Of a stretch of 8,446 nucleotides of DNA, positions 1 through 4,686 are shown one piece after another. The position numbers were made by a program, and so were the translations under genes. This stretch comes from Kiritimatiellia bacterium. Its GTDB lineage: Bacteria; Verrucomicrobiota; Kiritimatiellia; RFP12; DVOR01. Location: contig JAGCML010000178.1 of the NCBI GenBank assembly GCA_017646485.1, positions 1 to 8,446 of the forward strand, given 5' to 3'. Within the stretch, counting starts at the first letter, position 1; each line of letters opens with the position of its first letter. The notes beneath the pieces are model-generated. The model searched no databases and was not told the origin of the DNA. It saw only the letters and a program-made list of their open reading frames with translations.

Positions 1-28
1 ATCATTCATCAATTCATCATTCATCATT
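1..28. repeat. Truncated heptamer array, likely right end of a second cassette
   Basis: The first 28 bases are tandem copies of a heptamer of the form MATTCAT (CATTCAT at 3-9, AATTCAT at 11-17 after one extra C, CATTCAT at 18-24, then a partial CATT). The unit and its orientation match the right-hand array of the four-helix-bundle cassette at 3327-3389. The array ends abruptly at AAACTAAAG. The likely reading is the right boundary of another copy of the same cassette whose gene lies before the window. Only the array itself is seen; the rest of that copy is inferred. Confidence 0.7.
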
Positions 29-50
29 AAACTAAAGCCCCCGGTTCATT

Positions 51-190
51 AGGCAGGCGATAGCCTGTACCGAGCGAGCACGGCTCGCCCCGCGAAGCGG
101 CTAATCCACAGTGAGCACTGCGAGCGGATAGATGCGCCCGAGACCGTAGGACTGGGAAATCCACAAATGCGCAGCATCGTAATCCACAGG
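51..190. other. Hairpin-rich leader of unknown function
   Basis: No gene is visible here. Short perfect palindromes follow one another closely: CAGGC-GATA-GCCTG (54-67), GCGAGC-ACG-GCTCGC (74-88), CCGC-GAA-GCGG (90-100), CAGTG-AG-CACTG (109-120) and ATGC-GCA-GCAT (167-177). The octamer AATCCACA occurs three times, at 103-110, 158-165 and 181-188. Such clustering suggests a REP-like interspersed element or a structured RNA. It lies upstream of the promoter at 201-229, so it is not in the leader mRNA expected from that promoter. I do not recognise a known RNA family, and no tRNA cloverleaf fits. Confidence 0.4.
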
Positions 191-200
191 GCCAGCCGCC

Positions 201-229
201 TTGAATTTTCGGGGATTAAGTGTTATACT
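201..229 (+). promoter_or_regulatory. Sigma70-type promoter with extended -10 for the GH20 gene
   Basis: A -35 box TTGAAT (201-206, four of six consensus positions) is separated by 17 bases from a -10 box TATACT (224-229, five of six). A TG dinucleotide at 221-222, one base before the -10 box, makes an extended -10 element. Transcription would start near 236, leaving a leader of about 25 nt with a GAGG ribosome site (252-255) six bases before the ATG at 262. No operator-like dyad overlaps it. Spacing and matches are good, but promoter function is inferred. Confidence 0.7.
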
Positions 230-261
230 TCTAATATCCTTTTATACGCACGAGGTTACCT

Positions 262-2112
262 ATGAATAAGTGTTTATTTTCTGCTTTTTTACTTTTTGTC
301 GCGATGGTTAGTTTTGCTGCCAAGCCTGAGGTTATTCCCAATCTGCGTCAGTGGACGGATGCGCCTGCGTCTTATACGCTTCCGGAGCGTCCTCGTTTGG
401 TCTTCGATTTGACAAATACACAGTTGCGCACCCATGCCGAGATCTTCGCAAAAGAGTTGCAAGCGTCCTGCGTCTCCCCTGAAGCCCCTGCCCAACCCGG
501 TGACATTCGCCTCAAGGTGCAACCTGGCGTGTTAGAAAATCCAGAGGGTTATCGTCTGGAGGTCACGCCGAATGCAATTACGATTACCGCTCCGACGCCT
601 TTGGGTGCTTTCTGGGGCACGCGTACGCTTTTGCAGGTTTTCCACAAGCAGGCCAATACCTTCCCCTGCGGCACGGCAATCGATTGGCCGCAGTATCCTG
701 TGCGTGGGTTTATGTTTGACTGTGGTCGCAAGCCCTTTGCGTACTCCACGATTGAAACACTCATCCAACACTGCGCCTACTATAAATTGAATGATTTGAA
801 GTTGCACCTCACCGACAACTATATCTGGTTGCACAACTACCCTACTGTCAAAACAGCCACCGATGCGCTCAAGCTTGAACCCTCTGCTGGCGCTTTCCGC
901 TTGGAATCCTCGTTGCCTGGGCTCTCGGCAACCGATGGCGCCTTCACCAAGGCCGAATTCAAAGCGCTCGTAGAAAAAGCGGCTGCGATGGGCGTCCAAA
1001 TCGTTCCTGAGATCGATGTGCCAGGGCATGCTTTAGCAATGGTACGCATCCGTCCGGACTTGATGTACAAGGGGTCTGTGGGGAAGAAACATGACTGCGA
1101 ACGTGCTGCCATGCTCGATTTAAGCAATCCAGAAACGCTCCCCTTTGTCACGAAAATCTTTGATGAATACATTGATGAAGGCATCTTTTCCAATGCCGTC
1201 ATCCACATTGGTACCGATGAATACTACGGAGACGCAGAAGAATATCGCGCCTTTACCGACCAACTCTTAAAGCACATCATTGCCAAGGGGAAGACGCCAC
1301 GCTTTTGGGGTTCCTTACGCGCCAAGAAGGGTAAGACGCCGGTGGTGGTCAAGGGTACGCAAATGCATATCTGGTCATTGGACTGGCAGGATCCTCGTCA
1401 GGCAATCGCAGAGGGATATGACATCATTAATATCTTAGATGCGAACGCCTATGTCGTTCCGAATGGCACGGGCAATATTGGCGCCTACGGCGATGACCTC
1501 AATACGAAGCCCATTTACGAAACTTGGACCCCGGGCAACTTCAAGAAGCATGGTCATGACTGGAGCATTGACCCCAATCACCCGCGCCTCCTCGGGGCGG
1601 CTTGGGCTGTTTGGAATGACAACTCCTTCATGACCGACCCAGGTCTCTGTGGCCGCGACCTTCTCCCGATGATCCAGAAGAACTGCGCCGTCTTCGCACA
1701 AAAAACATGGTCCCCCACCAACGACGCACCCTATGGAGCCTTCCTCAAAATGGTGCAAGCGCAAGCGCCCTTCCTGGGCACCACCCCTCCGTCTGCATGG
1801 GAACGCACCTTCACCGTCACGGTTCAAGCGGGACTTCACTGCCTTGATGCCTCTGACGAACTTGCGCTCTACGCAGTCACCCCGCATGACGGGAAGGTTG
1901 GCTTCCGCCGCGAAGGCGCCTATTACAGTTTTGATGTAACCCTTGAATGCGGAAAACAGTACGAGCTCACCTTCGCCAGCAAGGATCGCAAGGCCTCGGT
2001 CACGGTTCGTCCTTTGGGGGATGCGCAGGCCAAGCCCACCACCTATGATGCGCCCCAACGCCAATACTTCCCCGCCTCCTGCCGTTACTTCACCCTCCCG
2101 CCCCTCAACTAA
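262..2112 (+). CDS. Secreted glycoside hydrolase family 20 beta-N-acetylhexosaminidase-like enzyme
   Basis: This 616-residue protein probably removes terminal N-acetylhexosamine, or a disaccharide, from glycans outside the cytoplasm. Residues 1-20 form a Sec signal peptide (basic start, hydrophobic core, likely cleavage after VSFA). Residues about 40-140 look like the alpha/beta GH20 domain 2. The TIM-barrel catalytic domain starts at PVRGFMFD (146-153), continues through KLNDLKLHLTDN and VPEIDVPGH, and ends near W483. The catalytic Asp-Glu pair of substrate-assisted GH20 catalysis is D319-E320, in HIGTDEYYG rather than the usual HIGGDE. Residues about 500-616 look like a small beta-rich C-terminal domain. 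The GRK after the first strand and a later GYDIIN segment recall the StrH/lacto-N-biosidase branch, so host glycans such as mucin are a plausible but unproven substrate. The start is supported by GAGG at 252-255. The gene has its own promoter and is followed by a stem-loop, so it is probably monocistronic. Confidence 0.9.
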   Translation: MNKCLFSAFLLFVAMVSFAAKPEVIPNLRQWTDAPASYTLPERPRLVFDLTNTQLRTHAEIFAKELQASCVSPEAPAQPGDIRLKVQPGVLENPEGYRLEVTPNAITITAPTPLGAFWGTRTLLQVFHKQANTFPCGTAIDWPQYPVRGFMFDCGRKPFAYSTIETLIQHCAYYKLNDLKLHLTDNYIWLHNYPTVKTATDALKLEPSAGAFRLESSLPGLSATDGAFTKAEFKALVEKAAAMGVQIVPEIDVPGHALAMVRIRPDLMYKGSVGKKHDCERAAMLDLSNPETLPFVTKIFDEYIDEGIFSNAVIHIGTDEYYGDAEEYRAFTDQLLKHIIAKGKTPRFWGSLRAKKGKTPVVVKGTQMHIWSLDWQDPRQAIAEGYDIINILDANAYVVPNGTGNIGAYGDDLNTKPIYETWTPGNFKKHGHDWSIDPNHPRLLGAAWAVWNDNSFMTDPGLCGRDLLPMIQKNCAVFAQKTWSPTNDAPYGAFLKMVQAQAPFLGTTPPSAWERTFTVTVQAGLHCLDASDELALYAVTPHDGKVGFRREGAYYSFDVTLECGKQYELTFASKDRKASVTVRPLGDAQAKPTTYDAPQRQYFPASCRYFTLPPLN

Positions 2113-2134
2113 AAACGGCATCATGCGTATTCAC

Positions 2135-2165
2135 AGACTGGTACCTGCGCCACAGGTGCCAGTCT
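2135..2165 (+). terminator. Strong stem-loop after the GH20 gene
   Basis: A 13-bp stem (2135-2147 with 2153-2165, one G-U wobble) encloses the 5-base loop CGCCA, starting 22 bases after the stop codon. The 3' side is followed by TCGCATAAAA rather than a proper T-run, so intrinsic termination may be weak. An mRNA-stabilising hairpin is the alternative. Its position between two independent genes favours a terminator. Confidence 0.6.
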
Positions 2166-2246
2166 TCGCATAAAAGCCAACCGCTAACCGCGTTGCGCAA
2201 TGCAAAAATAGCATAGCGTCAAATCCCATCGATTCGTGGTTTTTGG

Positions 2247-2270
2247 TAGAATACTGGCTCATCTTCGGAG
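2247..2270 (+). promoter_or_regulatory. Possible -10 box and ribosome site of bioD
   Basis: TAGAAT at 2247-2252 resembles a -10 hexamer (five of six), but no convincing -35 box lies 16-18 bases upstream, so the promoter call is weak. GGAG at 2267-2270, six bases before the ATG at 2277, is a good Shine-Dalgarno site and fixes the bioD start. I saw no BirA-type operator dyad in the 164-base gap. Confidence 0.35.
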
Positions 2271-2276
2271 CGAATC

Positions 2277-2915
2277 ATGGTAACAGTCATTAGTGGTGTA
2301 GACACAGATGCCGGCAAGAGCATCGCAACGGGTTGGTGGGCAAAACGGCTCATGGCCTCGGGAAAGCGTGTCATCACACAGAAATTGGTGCAGACGGGTA
2401 ATACGGGACTTTCAGAGGACATCTTACGTCACCGCGAAATGATGGGGATTTCTCTGCTTCCTGAAGACGAAACCCGTCTTACTATGCCCGAAATTTACAG
2501 CTATCCGTGTTCGCCACACTTAGCTGCCAAGATTGACCAACGCCCCTTGGATTTAGACAAAATCACCGCGGCAACAGCCGAACTCAATGCGCGCTATGAT
2601 GACGTCTTATTAGAATGCGCCGGTGGTCTCATGGTGCCCCTCACCGAAGACCTCCTCACGATTGACTACTTACAGGCGCAAGGCCACCCAATTATCTTTG
2701 TCACGGGAGGTGTTTTGGGGTCTATTAGCCACACGCTCTTAGCCTTTGAAGCGCTCAAACAACGTCACCTGCGCCTCTCGCACATCATTTATAATCGTTT
2801 CCCTGGACGCAAGGATCTCATTATTGATAATGAATCTTGTGACTTCTTGCGTCGAAAAGCCGCCCACCTCTTCCCCGAAGCAGAATGGCTCGAACTCCCT
2901 GTAATCCAATTATGA
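2277..2915 (+). CDS. bioD: ATP-dependent dethiobiotin synthetase BioD
   Basis: This 212-residue cytoplasmic enzyme closes the ureido ring of dethiobiotin from 7,8-diaminopelargonate, CO2 and ATP, the penultimate step of biotin synthesis. The N-terminal P-loop GVDTDAGKS (7-15) is the BioD form of the Walker A motif. K36 in TQKLVQTG aligns with the substrate-binding lysine of E. coli BioD (K37). SPHLAAK (79-85) and ECAGGLMVPLTED (113-125, usually EGAGG) are further family signatures. Length is slightly short for the family. No other bio gene is adjacent, so it is an orphan in this window. Its last codons and TGA stop (2913-2915) lie inside the first unit of the heptamer array at 2908-2960. The C-terminus may therefore have been trimmed or rewritten when that cassette arrived. 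Start supported by GGAG at 2267-2270. Confidence 0.9.
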   Translation: MVTVISGVDTDAGKSIATGWWAKRLMASGKRVITQKLVQTGNTGLSEDILRHREMMGISLLPEDETRLTMPEIYSYPCSPHLAAKIDQRPLDLDKITAATAELNARYDDVLLECAGGLMVPLTEDLLTIDYLQAQGHPIIFVTGGVLGSISHTLLAFEALKQRHLRLSHIIYNRFPGRKDLIIDNESCDFLRRKAAHLFPEAEWLELPVIQL

Positions 2916-2960
2916 ATTATGAATTACGAATTATGAATTACGAATGATGAATTATGAATT
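2908..2960. repeat. Left heptamer array of the cassette (consensus AATTAYG)
   Basis: Seven complete heptamers plus a partial AATT run in perfect register from 2908. Units are AATTATG (four copies), AATTACG (two) and AATGATG (one). The first two units contain the TGA stop of bioD (2913-2915). The array ends nine bases before the start codon of the four-helix-bundle gene, leaving only its ribosome site between. Its reverse complement is the unit of the right array, so the two can pair as arms of a long stem. T/C variation in the fifth or sixth base mostly gives G-U pairs in RNA. Confidence 0.9.
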
Positions 2961-2969
2961 GAGGGTGGG
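2961..2969 (+). promoter_or_regulatory. Ribosome binding site of the four-helix-bundle gene
   Basis: The nine bases GAGGGTGGG fill the whole gap between the left array and the ATG at 2970. GAGG at 2961-2964 is five bases from the start. It is the only G-rich stretch in the AT-rich cassette and marks the start clearly. Confidence 0.75.
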
Positions 2970-3335
2970 ATGAAAAAGAATGTCATTTTAGAAAAAAGTA
3001 AACAATTTGCGTTAAGGATTATTAAGCTATACATTTATTTAAGAGATGAAAAACGTGAGGTGATTTTATCAAAGCAACTACTTCGTAGTGGAACGAGTAT
3101 TGGCGCAAACATTCGAGAAGCGCAACGTGCACAATCAGATGCGGATTTTCATGCAAAATTATTCATCTCATTGAAGGAAGCTGATGAAAGTGCATATTGG
3201 TTGGAATTGCTTCATGAAAGTGCTATACTAACAAAGGAACAATTTGAGTCTATGTATGATGATTGTAATGAGTTAATCAAACTGCTTGTTTCAATTACGC
3301 GCAAAAAGTTCACTCACAACAAATGCAATTCGTAA
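2970..3335 (+). CDS. Four-helix-bundle protein, 23S rRNA intervening-sequence (S23/IVP) family
   Basis: The 121-residue product matches the four-helix-bundle family first known from ORFs in 23S rRNA intervening sequences and related in fold to bAvd of diversity-generating retroelements. The signature lies in the middle: LLRSGTSIGANIREAQ, then a stretch rich in Ala, Asp, Lys and Glu ending in ADESAYWLELL. Four amphipathic helices are expected, with a basic surface and a Lys/Arg-rich C-terminus (RKKFTHNKC). Length is normal for the family. Its molecular function is not established; nucleic-acid binding is often supposed. The gene is far more AT-rich than its neighbours and is enclosed by inverted heptamer arrays. 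The final codons AAT TCG TAA are themselves the first unit of the right array, so the C-terminus is set by the repeat. No rRNA or reverse transcriptase is in the window. Confidence 0.88.
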   Translation: MKKNVILEKSKQFALRIIKLYIYLRDEKREVILSKQLLRSGTSIGANIREAQRAQSDADFHAKLFISLKEADESAYWLELLHESAILTKEQFESMYDDCNELIKLLVSITRKKFTHNKCNS

Positions 3336-3389
3336 TTCATAATTCGTAATTCATCATTCATCATTCATAATTCGTCATTCGTCATTCGC
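3327..3389. repeat. Right heptamer array of the cassette (consensus MATTCRT)
   Basis: Nine complete heptamers follow from 3327: AATTCGT or AATTCAT at units 1-4 and 7, and CATTCAT, CATTCGT or CATTCGC at units 5, 6, 8 and 9. The first contains the end of the four-helix-bundle gene. A tenth, degenerate unit CATGCGT (3390-3396) contains the ATG start of the following gene. The orientation is inverted relative to the array at 2908-2960 and the same as the array at 1-28. Confidence 0.9.
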
Positions 3390-3390
3390 C

Positions 3391-4686
3391 ATGCGTCCTG
3401 TTCGTAATACCTTTGCTGTCAACCTGCTCATTGAAGCGAAAACCGTCCTCGTAGTGGGCGGGGGACGTGTGGGGTTGCGCAAAACACAATCCCTTTTAGA
3501 TGCTGGAGCGCACGTCAAACTCGTCTGCCCAACGGCGTTGCCAGAGTTCGCCACGCTGCAGATTGAACATCTCGCACGCCCCTTTGAGGACGCAGATGTG
3601 ACGGGATGTGCGCTGGTCATCGCCTGCACAGACTCCAAAATCGTCAATCGCGCAATCTTGGAAGCCGCACGCCAAGCGCAGGTGCCGTGTTGCTGTGCGG
3701 ATGGCAACTGGGCAGAGGGCGACTTCATTGTGCCTGCGACCCTCCGCACCGACGATCTTCTCATTAGCATTTCAACCAATGGCCGCAGCTGTCGCACCGC
3801 CAAAGAGGTGAAAGACACCTTAGCCCGCCGCCTCACCCAATGTTCGCCAGGCGTTCTCTTCATCCATGGCATTGACACGGCCTGTCCCCTGCCCCCAGCC
3901 AAACTCCTTTCCGAGCGCCTCTCCTTCCTCTCTGGACTCTACGGATGGTGTTTCCTCACCACCTGCAATCGCACTGAAATCATCGCTTGGGCGGCACCCG
4001 AACTCATCCGAAGCGGCCTCTTAACGCACGCCTTTCATCTTCCTGCCTCGGCTTACACCTACCATGGCGAAGCGGCTATGCGCCACCTCTCCTATGTCTT
4101 GGCAGGACTCAAAGCACGCATGATTGGCGAGTTTCATATCGTTGGCCAGGTCCGCGATGCTGTGGACACGGCGCTCTCAGCGGGTTGGGCCAATGGCCAA
4201 CTGCAACGCGCCTATGCCGAAGCCCTCCAACGCGCCCAGACCCTTCGCGCCGCCATTGCGCCCTACATCCCACAAGTGGAAGTGGAAGCCCTGGCCCTTG
4301 AAGGTGCCACAGGGCGCGTGGTTATCGCTGGAACGGGTTCCCTGGGGCGCGCTGCCCTTGCCAAAGCCCGCGAAATGGGGCTTGAGGTCACGATGCTCTA
4401 CCACCGCCATCCCATTGAAGGTGTGGACTGCCGTCCGCTCGACCAATGGCAAAGTGCCGTACAAGGTGCGACCCGTTTCATCTCTGCCCTCACCGTCACA
4501 GAACCCCTCTTCGATGCAAACGCCCTCGGCATTCCAGCCTATGACCTCGGTGCCCCGCGCAATATCACAGGCGATGAGGTGCACGACTTAGATGTGTTGC
4601 GCGGAGACTACCTCGCGCGAACGGGTGCCATTGACACCATTTTAGCCATCGCAGAGCACACTTACACGGAGATTACCCGTGACTAA
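3391..4686 (+). CDS. hemA: Fusion of precorrin-2 dehydrogenase (CysG-B/Met8-like) and a shortened glutamyl-tRNA reductase
   Basis: Two enzymes at opposite ends of a tetrapyrrole route are joined in 431 residues. Residues 1-150 resemble precorrin-2 dehydrogenase, which forms sirohydrochlorin and in some members inserts iron: NAD-binding VVGGGRVGLRK (21-31), D104 at the position of the catalytic Asp of CysG, and ISTNGRS (127-133). Residues about 153-431 resemble glutamyl-tRNA reductase, which makes glutamate-1-semialdehyde: TTCNRTE with catalytic Cys192, YHGEAAMRHL (224-233), GEFHIVGQV (246-254), NADPH-binding VIAGTGSLG (311-319) and YDLGAPRNI (384-392). The protein stops soon after this, so the C-terminal dimerisation domain (roughly 100 residues in E. 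coli HemA) is absent. GluTR/dehydrogenase fusions are known in Clostridia, from memory in the other order. The ATG follows the heptamer array with no Shine-Dalgarno site, and no other ATG, GTG or TTG start fits. It overlaps the next gene by 8 nt. Confidence 0.87.
   Translation: MRPVRNTFAVNLLIEAKTVLVVGGGRVGLRKTQSLLDAGAHVKLVCPTALPEFATLQIEHLARPFEDADVTGCALVIACTDSKIVNRAILEAARQAQVPCCCADGNWAEGDFIVPATLRTDDLLISISTNGRSCRTAKEVKDTLARRLTQCSPGVLFIHGIDTACPLPPAKLLSERLSFLSGLYGWCFLTTCNRTEIIAWAAPELIRSGLLTHAFHLPASAYTYHGEAAMRHLSYVLAGLKARMIGEFHIVGQVRDAVDTALSAGWANGQLQRAYAEALQRAQTLRAAIAPYIPQVEVEALALEGATGRVVIAGTGSLGRAALAKAREMGLEVTMLYHRHPIEGVDCRPLDQWQSAVQGATRFISALTVTEPLFDANALGIPAYDLGAPRNITGDEVHDLDVLRGDYLARTGAIDTILAIAEHTYTEITRD
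4668..4671 (+). promoter_or_regulatory. Ribosome site that selects the GTG start of the HemC-CobA-HemD gene
   Basis: GGAG at 4668-4671 is seven bases before the GTG at 4679. The GTG lies inside the last codons of the preceding gene (8-nt overlap, 4679-4686), so translation is probably coupled. No in-frame ATG near this point would leave the HemC N-terminus ([15 protein letters not shown]) intact. Confidence 0.75.

Larger units (their letters stand above)
2908..3389 (+). mobile_element. Four-helix-bundle gene cassette with inverted heptamer arrays
   Basis: A compact AT-rich unit of about 480 bases sits between two G+C-richer genes. It has a left array (2908-2960, consensus AATTAYG), one ORF (2970-3335), and a right array (3327-3389, consensus MATTCRT) that is the reverse complement of the left. 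A third array of the right-hand type at 1-28 suggests the unit is repeated in the genome. Sharp base composition change, terminal inverted repeats and lack of relation to its neighbours suggest transfer or dispersal. No transposase, integrase or reverse transcriptase is present, so if it moves it must do so in trans or through its own small protein. The architecture recalls the intervening sequences of bacterial 23S rRNA that encode the same protein family, but here it lies between protein genes. The mobile status is inferred. Confidence 0.6.

Noticed and set aside
54..120. tRNA or tRNA remnant
   Set aside because: The small hairpins do not form a cloverleaf and there is no T-loop motif or acceptor stem.
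1435..2124. Long open frame on the - strand (229 codons) across the 3' half of the GH20 gene
   Set aside because: It lies entirely opposite a well-supported GH20 gene, shows no recognisable domain, and is explained by G+C-rich codon usage. The same applies to other reverse-strand frames such as 532-1029, 5441-5923 and 6173-6766.
2970..3335. Accessory protein (Avd) of a diversity-generating retroelement
   Set aside because: The fold family is related, but there is no reverse transcriptase, template repeat or variable repeat in the window.
3327..3389. CRISPR-like short repeat array
   Set aside because: The repeats are contiguous 7-base units with no spacers and no cas gene.
2895..3412. Target-site duplication flanking the cassette (CCTGTAATCC left, CCTGTTCGTAATACC right)
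   Set aside because: The match needs an internal gap of several bases and the right copy overlaps repeat-like sequence, so it is not convincing.
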